Assembly (NCBI GenBank): GCA_029948255.1
Contig: JALIZF010001585.1
Location: 186,001 to 250,000 of the forward strand
Direction of reading: 5' to 3'
DNA length: 64,000 bases
Source: Telmatactis stephensoni
Lineage: Eukaryota > Cnidaria > Anthozoa > Actiniaria > Isophelliidae
Under the pieces are notes generated by a model, which was not told the DNA's origin, did not search any database, and saw nothing but the letters and a program-made list of their open reading frames with translations. Shown here in pieces: positions 1 to 10,331 of this stretch (position 1 is the stretch's first letter; each line of letters starts with the position of its first letter). Made by a program: the position numbers and the translations under genes.

Positions 1-77
1 ATAACTGACTTCTTTTTACATTATTTCTTTTTACATTTTTATTATTATTATTTTAAGTCATTAATTATTATATCTAG

Positions 78-2771
78 GACAGTGAAGAGTTCAGCTCGGA
101 TTCGTCATCTGATGGTAGCACAGAAGATAACCAACACGTTTATAGTGAAAGCGAAAATCTTAGCTCTTCCAGTTCATCAGATAATGAAGATGAGATATGG
201 GATGGTATTCTGCCCGAAACATTAGCAAGGGATGTTGGTAGCGCACCACCTGTTCCAGAAGCCGTTCCTGTTGCAACATCATTACAAAGAGTTAATTCCC
301 TAGTATTTTGGTTTGTTTACTTTTTGCTTTTTTGGCAAGCAGCATGTCACATTAGTGACAATGGAATGGCTTGGTTGTTACGATTTCTTTTGTCATGGCT
401 CAAGGTCTTAGGTGTTGAAATATCAAATGAAGTCCTCTCACGAGTTATATGTGCATTCCCAGGATCCCTGTATTTAATGAGACAGTTTCTGAACATTGAT
501 AGAGACAACTTCAACAAGTTTGTGGTCTGTCCAAAATGCTGCAAGCTCTATAAGTATGATTCCTGTCTTGAACTAATTAGAAATCAACAATGTGCAAAAA
601 GATGCACAAACACATATTATTCTAGAGGAAAGAAAATAACCTGTGACTCATCTCTCTTAACAAAGGTGCTGCTGAAACAAGGGAAATTTTGCTTTTACCC
701 TATAAAATACTATTGCTGCAACAGTATCATTGAAAGTCTAGAACGATTAACTAAGAGAAAGCAATTTGTTGAGCAATGTGAGGAATGGAGGTCAAGACAA
801 GTTCCAGATAATATTATAGCTGATGTGTATGATGGTCAGTTATGGAAAGACTTTCAAACTGTTAAAGGTCAAGATTTTTTAAAGTCACCACGTAATTATG
901 GATTTATGTTAAATTTTGATTTTTTCCAACCGATGAAACACAGGAAAGATTATTCTGTTGGAGTATTTTATTTAGTTGTATTAAACCTTCCAAGAGCCGA
1001 AAGATTCAAATGGGAAAATGTGATAGTTATTGGAGTTGTGCCATCTATGGATAAGGAACCCAAGACTCTGAATGAATTCTTAGAGCCAGCTGTAGAAGAA
1101 CTACAAAAACTTTGGAAAGGAGTAAGAATGAATTCTGCCCTTAGCAGTATACCACTTACATTCAGGGCAGCAATATTGTCTACTTCATCTGATATCCCAG
1201 CTACAAGAAAGTTGTGTGGGTTTAAGAGCCACTCAGCTTTACTTGGTTGTTCAAAATGCTTGAAAGAATTTCCAGGTCAAGTTGGAGAGAAGAGGGATTA
1301 CTCTGGGTTCCAAAGAACATCTTGGAAGCCAAGAACACATAACAAACATCTGTTGCAAGCTGAAAGAATGCGTAAGTGTAAAATGATCACAAAGCAAAAA
1401 TCTCTTGGTACTAAAGCTGGTATTGCACATTACAGCATATTGTTGAAACTTAAATACATAGACATTGTGAGGTTTACAACAATAGATCCAATGCACAATT
1501 TATTTTTAGGCACTTCCAAAAAAATGTACCATCTATGGAATGACCATAATCTATTCACTAACAAACAGTTGGAACAAATTGAGCACAGGATTGAAAATAT
1601 GGAAGTACCAAGTGATATTGGCAGACTTCCAATGAAAATAACTAGCAATGCAGGCTCATACACTGCAGAACAATGGAAGAATTGGACTTTGGTATATTCT
1701 CTCTACTGTCTACAAGGTATACTTCCAGATGAACATTATAGATGCTGGCAAATATTTGTTTTAGCCTGTCTGTACATTTGTAAGCCTGTGTTGTCAAAAA
1801 CGGATGTCCAAATTGCAGATGGAATGCTTTTAAAGTTTTGTCAAGAACTGGAGAAGCTGTATGGAAAATGTAGCATAACACCAAATATGCATTTACACTG
1901 CCACCTAAAAGAAGTCTTGTTGGACCATGGGCCAGCAGCAAGCTTTTGGTGCTTCAGCTTTGAGCGGTTTAATGGGATTTTAGGGAGCACTCCAACAAAT
2001 AAGAGGTCACTTGAACTACAGATAATGAGACGTTTTGTAATTTCAAGATATTTCAATGATGGCCAGTTACCCTCACATTTTCAAGAAGAGTTTCTTGGTT
2101 TCTGTTCAATGACAGAAATTGGTGACTGTGAAGAGGTTTTACAAACAACATGGTTAGACAACTATCTGATCCAAAACATTGCCTGCCAGTATCCCATTAC
2201 AGGAATCAATTGGAAAAACACATCAAGTATCAAATTGCCCTCTTCCTATACAGTCAGTCACTTTGACACTGATGACATGCAACTGATTCTCAAAGTCTAC
2301 AAAATCATGTATCCTGGTGTAGATATAAAGATTGAACATCTCTGTGAAACTATTAACAAATTTGGTTCTTTAGTTATGGGCAAAGTTTCATATGGATCAA
2401 AAATGGAGCCAAGGAGCATTCGTTCAGGTTACATTCTTGCTTCATGGCCTGATGAAAATGGCAATGTGAACACAGAAACCTACAACTTGTCTGCTGGACG
2501 TATTAAGTTCTTTTTCAGGCATTCAGTCAAATTGGATGGAGACTATTGTTCCCATATTTTTGCTTCTGTGGAGTGGTACAAGCAATCTAGAGATTCTACA
2601 AGTTATGGCAATCCCCTAAAAGTTTGGGAATTAGAATTTCATGAACCTGGACCATCCATATTCATGCCTGTTCAAAGGCTACATTCAAGGTTTGCTTTTG
2701 CAAAAATAAAGAATGCAGGTGGAAATTACAAACTGTTATCAAGTCCAATTGCACGAATGACATTTTATTAA
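78..2771 (+). CDS. CACTA (En/Spm)-type transposase, last coding exon
   Basis: The frame is open from a splice acceptor (AG at 76-77 after a T-rich stretch) to the TAA at 2769-2771, about 897 codons, so the start lies in an exon upstream of the window. The first ~85 residues are acidic and serine-rich. The rest resembles the TNP2/Transposase_21 family of CACTA elements: a conserved block around DFFQPMKHRKDYSVGVFYLV, a Cys-X2-Cys segment near LLGCSKCLKEFPGQVG, and MHNLFLGTSKKMYHLW, the usual 'DxMHxLFLG' signature. No internal stop or frameshift was seen. CACTA transposases cut at the element ends in the nucleus. I did not find CACTA termini in the window, so this may be an orphan copy. Family call fairly sure; activity unknown. 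Confidence 0.75.
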   Translation, partial: DSEEFSSDSSSDGSTEDNQHVYSESENLSSSSSSDNEDEIWDGILPETLARDVGSAPPVPEAVPVATSLQRVNSLVFWFVYFLLFWQAACHISDNGMAWLLRFLLSWLKVLGVEISNEVLSRVICAFPGSLYLMRQFLNIDRDNFNKFVVCPKCCKLYKYDSCLELIRNQQCAKRCTNTYYSRGKKITCDSSLLTKVLLKQGKFCFYPIKYYCCNSIIESLERLTKRKQFVEQCEEWRSRQVPDNIIADVYDGQLWKDFQTVKGQDFLKSPRNYGFMLNFDFFQPMKHRKDYSVGVFYLVVLNLPRAERFKWENVIVIGVVPSMDKEPKTLNEFLEPAVEELQKLWKGVRMNSALSSIPLTFRAAILSTSSDIPATRKLCGFKSHSALLGCSKCLKEFPGQVGEKRDYSGFQRTSWKPRTHNKHLLQAERMRKCKMITKQKSLGTKAGIAHYSILLKLKYIDIVRFTTIDPMHNLFLGTSKKMYHLWNDHNLFTNKQLEQIEHRIENMEVPSDIGRLPMKITSNAGSYTAEQWKNWTLVYSLYCLQGILPDEHYRCWQIFVLACLYICKPVLSKTDVQIADGMLLKFCQELEKLYGKCSITPNMHLHCHLKEVLLDHGPAASFWCFSFERFNGILGSTPTNKRSLELQIMRRFVISRYFNDGQLPSHFQEEFLGFCSMTEIGDCEEVLQTTWLDNYLIQNIACQYPITGINWKNTSSIKLPSSYTVSHFDTDDMQLILKVYKIMYPGVDIKIEHLCETINKFGSLVMGKVSYGSKMEPRSIRSGYILASWPDENGNVNTETYNLSAGRIKFFFRHSVKLDGDYCSHIFASVEWYKQSRDSTSYGNPLKVWELEFHEPGPSIFMPVQRLHSRFAFAKIKNAGGNYKLLSSPIARMTFY

Positions 2772-2784
2772 TGATTAATACATG

Positions 2785-3255
2785 CAGTCACTTTGATCCT
2801 GATGACATGCAATTGATTTTAAGAGTCTACAGCACCACAGCACCATGTATCCTAATCTAGAAATAGTAATTGCAAATCTTTGTGAAACCATTAATAAATT
2901 CGGTTCTGATCTTTATATTCTCAAAGTTTCATATCATTATGGATCAAAAATTGGTGCCAAGGAGCATTCATTCATGTCATATTCTTGCCGTCATGACCTG
3001 GGGAAAATGGAAATGTGAACACAGACACCTTCTACTGATTTGTCTGCTGGAAGGATAAAGTTCCTTTGCATGCATTCAATCAAACTGGGAGAAAGATACT
3101 GTACCTATATTTTTGCTTGTATTGAGTGGTACAGCAAATCTGAAGTGTACTGTCTACACTAAATGTTTGGGATTTGAAATTCCAAGAGCCTGGGCCATCA
3201 ATGTTTATGTCTGTTCAAAGACTGTATTCACGTTTTGGCTTTTGTAAAGAAGAGT
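2785..3255 (+). pseudogene. Decayed tandem copy of the transposase 3' end
   Basis: This stretch aligns by eye with 2259-2715 of the preceding exon, for example CACTTTGA..CTGATGACATGCAA, ATGGATCAAAAAT and the final TGTTCAAAG-CT-CATTCA. It carries many substitutions, small insertions (such as CACCACAG) and frameshifts, and no long frame remains. It is a diverged duplicate of the last ~150 codons of the transposase. Confidence 0.8.
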
Positions 3256-3274
3256 GATGTAAATCATTCATTAT

Positions 3275-5170
3275 TTAGAGCATATATGGTGAAAGCTTTT
3301 GGCATATATTTGCAAGACTGGGTCTATTAGAAGGGTAAATGTCAATGCACTGAGTTGCTATAGCTAATAGACCTCGGAAGTACTTATATTTGCATACATA
3401 TTTCAACATCATGCCATATGAAAAGATATCACTTGAGAATGACTGCTTATGTGTTCCACTTATAAGTTCAGGAGCTAAATGCCAATGACGATTTTTGTAT
3501 GATTGTTGCTCTTCTTTTGTTAGTGAGTAAAGTTTTGCTTCACATACCTTTCTTCCTTTTCCAAAATCTATTATAATAGGGTGAATTTTGTTGTGGCTTG
3601 TTAGAATAACATTATCACCTTTGATGTCATTATGTAGCAAACTCTTGTTGTGTAGAAATACAAGTGCTTCAGCTATTTCCTCAAAGATCCTGGCAAATTC
3701 AGATATTGTATCTAGGAGTGTCATCTGCTGAACAGCTTTATTTATAGTAACACACTGGCCATTTATCCCATGAAATTGTGTCACAAGGAGGAATGGGTTC
3801 TGATTTGTGCATACACCAAGAAAAAGGGGCAAACCTGACAAAAATAAATGAAACAATATCAAATAATCAATTTTTTTATTCCACTGTTAAACCACTCTTT
3901 GGTGCAAAATCATTTATATGAAGCACAGTTCTAAGGTTTAAATTGTTCTACATTAATTTGGCACATGGCATTTTCAAGTGAGTATAGAAAAAGCAATGAA
4001 TTCTAAGTAGTGCATTTGTAGATATTGTTTATCTGTTCATACATGAAGATTAATTATTTAATGATAAACCTTAATAAATCATTTTGTACTTGAAAAAATG
4101 GGCTATTTTGTTATCTTTTGTTTCTTTAAAAAGTTACTAAATGTAATTACAATTTTAGGGGCCAGTCCATATCTGTTGTAGTGAAAAGTTGTCTTTTCGT
4201 CTAAGTTATCTGACATCACCCCCACAGGACCCCCCCCTGTACATATACCTGTACATATACCTGTACATATACAACTCGAACTGAATTAATGCTTTTGGAT
4301 AGAGGCTAGAGTTGAATTATCATGACGTACCTGGGTGGTCTAGCTGGGAGAGTATTGATGCCTCTCTCTTAACTGCTGATGCTTTGACATAACTCTCAAA
4401 TTGCTTAGCCGCCACAGTAATACCTCTATAATTCATCTTAATGCATGTACCATAAGACCCTTTGCCAAGCTTTACAGTAGATTTGTCCACACACTCAAGA
4501 TTTTGTCTATCAATTGGCCTGGGATTGTACACTCTGCGAAGATTTTAAGACAAAGGAAGATTATACGATTTTCAATTCTATTAAAATCAGACAGTCAAAA
4601 GATTATTGGCGGGACTTTACCAAGTGAGTGAGCTACATGATTGCAAAAAAAATATAAGCTTACAACAGTTCAAATTTTGTCAAGTTTTGATCCGTCGGTG
4701 TTTTATTATTTGTTGTTCAGATCCACCCTGCGGGGGTCGTATTTGAATGAATTTGGTGATGTGTTGTTCTCTACCACAAGAATATTTTCTCAGACTGCGT
4801 TCTCCCTAAACAATGTAATGGTTTACCTTTTTTGTTTTATAGCTTCTTTGTATTTAAGCCAACAAAAGGCAGATAGGTTTTTCTCCCTATTATAATCTCG
4901 CTTGACTGCATCCAACTGTTTCAAAAGTTCTTCTTTCGCCGTGTTATTATTTCCGTTGGTCAATCGTTTGACAAGATTTTCTCTTCTCTCTTGTTTGGTT
5001 TGATTACGCTTCTGTAGCTTTTTCTTCTTGTTTCTTCTTAGTCGTTTAACGCGAACGGAATCAATATTTCTTTGCCTCTTTCTCGGATGTTGTGTCTCAC
5101 TTTCTTGAGCTACTTGAACACTTATTCGGCGAAACCCAATGTCAGCAAGCCCATTGCTGTTCTCGCACAT
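3275..5170 (-). CDS. Protein kinase with basic N-terminal extension, 3 exons
   Basis: Spliced exons on the minus strand are 5170-4827, 4533-4331 and 3834-3275 (stop), with donors AG|GTAAAC and AG|GTACGT, acceptors TTCGCAG and TTGTCAG, and matching phases, giving about 368 residues. Exon 1 starts at an ATG and encodes a lysine/arginine-rich, probably helical region. Exon 2 has the glycine loop LGKGSYGT and the ATP-binding Lys in VAAK. Exon 3 has LLHNDIKGDNVIL (catalytic loop with HND instead of HRD; Asp, Lys and Asn kept), IDFGKG (DFG) and WHLAPELI (APE-like). The catalytic residues are present, so activity is plausible. Substrate and pathway cannot be told; it looks like a small serine/threonine or tyrosine-kinase-like lineage-specific kinase. 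The gene is head-to-head with the next one. Confidence 0.8.
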
Positions 5171-5606
5171 TGTGCCGCTAAGATCCCTACAGGATAAGAA
5201 TCAACGGCTTGATCTCGCGAATAAGAGCCTTTGCAGACTCAACAAAATGAAATCAGTTATTTTGACGCTGAAGAGAATAAAAGTTAGATCTAAAACTGAA
5301 ATGATTTGCTTCGAGACGTGACGATCGATGAAACAGTCAATTGCGCCAAAACCAAATATTTACGTTATCGAATTACTGCATGCTGTTCAAAGTCCAGAAT
5401 GAAAGAACCAATTACATCTGAGTTCCGGCACGTGCCATAGTGTTGGAAACAAGTTTGATTGGTTAGAACGGAGATTGGAAATTTGAGCGCCTTTTTCGGA
5501 TACCTAATATTCCAACTCAAAGACCTCAACAAGATCTTCGAAGCCGGTCAATAAGGACACTTAAGATAAGGAAAACTTTGAAACTTTGTAAAACTACCGT
5601 GTAGCT
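5171..5606. promoter_or_regulatory. Shared region between two divergent genes
   Basis: This 436-bp interval separates the start codons of two spliced genes pointing away from each other, so it probably holds both promoters and 5' UTRs. I see no clear TATA box. It is less AT-rich than the surrounding introns. Confidence 0.5.
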
Positions 5607-7669
5607 ATGTCGAATCAAGAACCTGCTCGATCTGATGGCCTTCCTGACGACTACGTTGTTCTTCTCGAGAGAGTCGTAGAAGGAAATAGAAGAATATCAG
5701 AAGACAATCGAGCACTTCGGGAACTCATTGCTAATAGGAATGAGTCCATCGCACGTCTAGAGGCTAAAGTTGAGGCAGTGGCAGCTAATGCTTCTACTCC
5801 TGTCGCATCAAGTCGCCGACGTCGTAAAAGCCAACAGATAAGGGTTCACGTCCCACCACTTTGTAGGGTAAGCTAGGCATTGTGATCATTTGTTATATTT
5901 ACCGCGTTTCGGCTTATCGTCGGAGCCTTGCGGGTACCAACAACCCTTTCCCTTCAACCAGCCTCAAAATTATCTAAGGCTGTACATGTGAAATGTTTTC
6001 ATGGCGTATTTTCTAGCAGTTCATTGCCCTAGAATAACTATTTCAACTGATTTTTATTGCTCCAACGCTAGACTGACATACTCTTATAATTGGCGCTCAA
6101 ACTGACAAGGTAACATAAATTATAATTGGCGACAAAACGGTAAAGCTCAAATATGCTAGTGTTCTGCTTTTCTTTGACATAAACTAATATATCATACGTT
6201 ATTCGCTAAGTTGCCTATTAACTGATACAATGTTATAATAAATTAAAATCCTATAGAGACAATCAAGAAAAAGCTACAATGCCCTTGTGGAAAAGCCAGA
6301 CTTTACTGGATATCGCTTCAATGAAATGTGAGTAAATAGCATGCAACCCATGACTATTTATCATTATCCAACATTACTAGGAAATTATATTTTAATCAAT
6401 TTCAATTTGTTCCTTAGATTTGATTCAGAGTATAACAGAAACGTTACCAGGAGGGTAGTTGAAGACGTCTGCCATCAAAATGGAGGCGATAACTGCAAGT
6501 GGTCAAATGCCTCTATCGAAGGTAAGAAACATGAACATCAGAACAAAGAAATTATTCGACCTGATATGTAAATAAAATTACAACTGACGCTAGTGGTACA
6601 AAGGACAGTTTTTTCACGGTTTTATTTATTTGCTCAATTTGACGAAATAAATAATAGCTCATTGAGTTTCATGTGCTGGAAACCCACGGTGCATGGTATT
6701 CTTAATTGGATTAAAATTATGAATTGTGTAACACAATCACTTTATATACCTACTTGTTGCAATCTCTCAAATTTCGTTGTTTCTGGCACAGAAAACCTTA
6801 AGAGCTATATAGTTTGTTCATTTTTATAAAATATTCTCATTGTTGCCACACCCCTTGTACATTCAGACTAGTATTTGAGCTCGGCAATTTGCGCTGTAAA
6901 CAAAGGTTAACTACCAAACCTATCAATTCTAATTATTATTGTCTCGTTATAGCGGCCATCAAACGTTATTATAAGTCATTGGTGGACAAAAATAAAAAGA
7001 AGTCTAATAAAACCTACGAGGATCACCTGCGAACATGCAGAAAACAAGGAAGACAAAGAGAGGTTATATAGCCTAGCACCGATCCATACGGCGTAATTTT
7101 CATGTACTTCATTGCTGCTGTATCAGTTTCATTCCTGAATTACTTAATTTACGGCGTATTTAATTCTATTAAGTTGGACGTTTGTGCGTCAGTTGAGTAA
7201 ATACAACAAAAACACGGTAGGTTTTCCGCGCAATTTTCGTATTTATCTCTTATCTGTTTAATTTTTAGAGAGCTCAATTAATGACATAAAAGTTAGTAAG
7301 ATTTATTATCTCAATCTTTTTTTTTAGAAATTGGCTAGACGAACCTCTGCATTAGAGATGGTACAGTGGGATGTGCATAAAAAAGGACAAGCAGCCGAAA
7401 TACTCATGGACTCAACAATGAGTAGTGAAGACTCAGAGTTTGAATCAGATTGGGAGGGAAATCAAAAACTAGTCGGTTATAAAGTCCGCAGTCTTCCGTG
7501 GGAGAGTAAGAGAGTAAAGAGTTTCAAGAAAAAGCTTGATAAAGTGTACAGGCGATCGCTGACCAAGAGAGCAGCCAACCGAATCTTGCCAAGAACGGTT
7601 TCGGACACCGTATCAGAAAGGGGGGCCCCGACAGAAAATCTCCCTACGTGGGCACTAGCAGACCAATAA
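5607..7669 (+). CDS. Unrecognised coiled-coil, basic, acidic-patch protein, 5 exons
   Basis: Exons 5607-5867, 6257-6327, 6418-6521, 6953-7062 and 7328-7669 have GT-AG borders and compatible phases (0, 2, 1, 0), giving 295 residues with an intact stop. The N-terminus has a predicted coiled coil (LLERVVEGNRRISEDNRALR and following heptads). The middle has EDVCHQNGGDNC and a lysine-rich block (AIKRYYKSLVDKNKKKSNKT). Next comes CRKQGRQRE, an acidic SSEDSEFESDWEG patch and RSLPWESKRVKSFKKKLDK. The order of coiled coil, basic block, acidic patch and 'LPW' motif suggests a nucleic-acid or chromatin-associated protein, but I cannot name the family. It could be a cellular gene or a transposon accessory gene. 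Confidence 0.75.
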
Positions 7670-8744
7670 TGGTATCAATCTGATACGATATTAGTCAATT
7701 TTTTCTCTTATTTCCTTAATAAGCTTTCTGCACTTTTCTACACTTTTGTAGTAGTTTTCATTAATCCGTGAAAGAAACTTTAGCGTATTTAGACTATAAC
7801 TCCTTTGTTTGTTTGAAGCCACAGGACTATTACACTTTATTTTATACACTTTGTTTCACGGGTTAATGAAAACCACTCTAGTGCATGTTTTTATTCACAA
7901 AGAATTAAATTGCTGTAATTTCCATTGAATCGAACCAATGATATTTGCAATAATTTAAGTGTTTATTGATCATATTTTTAATTTGATTAATTTAATTCAT
8001 CAACTGAACAGATTTGATTGAATTCAGATTATCGTTTTTTGATGGCCACAGTTTTGTTACTAGATTATATTCTAAGTTAGTTTTATTCTAACTGTTAGAA
8101 CTAGCTAAATAAATGAATATATGTATTGATAACATGAAAGGCTTTGTTAAATAAAAATATTTATAATTAAAAGAATGATTTATTTATTTATTGGGTAAAA
8201 TGTCTGTATACTGAAATGAATTGTGTGTGGCTAGTTATTCGGTATTTATGAAAATCTTGCACTGCTAATTACGTGAAAACAGTGAAGAACATTTCGAATT
8301 TAGGAAGATTCTCACTAGCTTAAATAACACATAAAGATTATTAAATGTACAATTTCGCGGTTATTATACAGCAGCGTGAATATCTTTACTAACAGTTAAA
8401 GAACGTTTAGTAAGTCTTTAAGGCTTTTTCTGCATTTCAAACATATACTTAAAGGTAGTCTAAAGATGGTAAATGTGTAAATAAATAGCTTTAATCAATG
8501 AGTAAAGGCCCATTTCCTTAACGTTAACTATGGAAATTAAATTGAATTAAATGTTGTTTTATAAGATTTAAGAAGCATTTTGGTCTAGCCGGAAACACTT
8601 CATTAATAGTCTTTAAGCTGTTTATTAAAGACTTCTGCGATGTGCGTTTAAGAAATTTAAGTTGGATATTTAAGCAACAGGAAATGCTTCAAAAAGTAAT
8701 CTTTAATAACGCTTTAAGTGACCTTAAATTTGTTTTTTTGCCCT
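7670..8744. other. Intergenic AT-rich region
   Basis: No convincing gene. It contains the short inverted repeat listed separately and scattered AT-rich words. It may include the 3' UTR of the upstream gene. Confidence 0.5.
7751..7875. repeat. Short inverted repeat, MITE-like
   Basis: The arm at 7751-7773 (GTAGTTTTCATTAATCCGTG and on) is nearly the reverse complement of 7853-7875 (TTTCACGGGTTAATGAAAAC and on), with a ~79-bp spacer. The size and arrangement fit a small non-autonomous element, but I see no clear target duplication. Confidence 0.5.
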
Positions 8745-8751
8745 GTGTAAC

Positions 8752-9839
8752 CACAGGCAGCCCAAGCTCATTATCTGACAACATAAACAGTTGTAAATAC
8801 ACGTAAATGCATGTAGCCTAAAATACGACTTTTGACGAATAATATTACAGAATACATTAATATAACATTCTATGTAACTTGTAAAGTTGTTATAATTGTA
8901 AATAAAGCCTTATTTCACGGGTTTTTTTCAAGATCTCCCTCCCCCTACTAAGAAGAGGAAAAGGCTGGAAGCTTCGCTTCGAACGAGCTCCAATCGTCTG
9001 CACATTTCGAACTCAAAAAATACCTTTCGCTAGACCAAATAACTCCAACGCTCGTCCTCATCAGCATCGATAATTGTTCTAACCACCCTGTAAACCTCAT
9101 TCTCCAACGACCACGTCTTACGGAGAAACAAAATTATTTAGTTCGAATCTTCGGTCTCCTGTGAGGCTTGAAGCCCACCTCCACCGCCACTTTCAACACA
9201 GGCAGCCCAAGCTCATTATCTGACAACATTAAACAGTTAAAATACATGTAAATGCATGGGGTCTAAAATACGACTTTTGGAGAAAAAATTACAGAATACA
9301 TTCTATGTGCCTTGTAGAGTTATTATAATTGTAAATAAAGCCTTATTTCACGTGTTTTAAAGATCTACTAGATAATGAGCTTGGGCTGCCTGTGTTGAAA
9401 GTGGCGGTGGAGGTGGGCTTCAAGCCTCACAGGAGACCGAAGATTCGAACTAAATAATTTTGTTTCTCCGTAAGACGTGGTCGTTGGAGAATGAGGTTTA
9501 CAGGGTGGTTAGAACAATTATCGATGCTGATGAGGACGAGCGTTGGAGTTATTTGGTCTAGCGAAAGGTATTTTTTGAGTTCGAAATGTGCAGACGATTG
9601 GAGCTCGTTCGAAGCGAAGCTTCCAGCCTTTTCCTCTTCTTAGTAGGGGGAGGGAGATCTTGAAAAAAACCCGTGAAATAAGGCTTTATTTACAATTATA
9701 ACAACTTTACAAGTTACATAGAATGTTATATTAATGTATTCTGTAATATTATTCGTCAAAAGTCGTATTTTAGGCTACATGCATTTACGTGTATTTACAA
9801 CTGTTTATGTTGTCAGATAATGAGCTTGGGCTGCCTGTG
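8752..9839. mobile_element. Foldback element with ~470-bp inverted arms
   Basis: The left arm 8752-9222 is nearly the exact reverse complement of 9370-9839; both outer ends read CACAGGCAGCCCAAGCTCAT going inward. The order is A (8752-8935), B (8936-9199), a diverged direct copy A' (9200-9356), then B and A inverted. It is flanked by GTGTAAC at 8745-8751 and 9840-9846, a 7-bp duplication (8 bp if one ambiguous C is shared). It sits inside the first unit of the following minisatellite. No ORF; non-autonomous. The 7-8 bp duplication would fit hAT- or P-like mobilisation. Confidence 0.85.
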
Positions 9840-9840
9840 G

Positions 9841-9990
9841 TGTAACCTCGCAGGTAATAACAATCCTGGAGGGCGTAACCTCACAGGTAATAACCCTGGA
9901 GGGCGTAACCTCGCAGGTAATAATCCTGGAGGGCGTAAGCTCGCAGGTAATAACAACCCTGGAGGGCGTAATCTCGCAGGTAATAACCCT
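9841..9990. repeat. Minisatellite, 5 units of 29-33 bp
   Basis: Five imperfect units of GGCGTAACCTCGCAGGTAAT plus AA(CAA)CCCTGGAG. The unit contains a small palindrome, ACCT-CGC-AGGT. Two more units lie at 15607-15663, past the downstream gene. Confidence 0.85.
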
Positions 9991-10331
9991 GCCAGCTGAT
10001 CTGAATCGGTGACGTAAAAATGACGTAATTGCAAAACTGAGTTGTCCTTGGGCCTGCGAACATTGACAAGCAGTTTCCCATATTTAATTAGATGCATAAT
10101 TTTCTTGCGTGAGCGTGCAAGCGGACGCGAGCCGGCCGGCGAAAATTATTGTAAGTATATTGAAAAAATAAAAGATTCATTCATAATATTGCGAGTCATT
10201 CTGTCTTTACTGTATTGAGGGCACTATATCAAGTTATTTAGTTTGTGTTTAAAACGGTAACCAGAAAGAAATGTCACGTTAAAGCGAGAAAAAGTCAAGA
10301 AAAGTACTTGTACTACGGTAAAATCTCTAAA

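Noticed and set aside
9841..9990. CRISPR-like array
   Set aside because: Units are contiguous with no unique spacers, and the DNA is eukaryotic; it is a minisatellite.
9813..10097. Minus-strand frames reading LRPPGLLLPARLRPP (also 15530-16002)
   Set aside because: Direct translation of the 30-bp minisatellite; no splice or start support.
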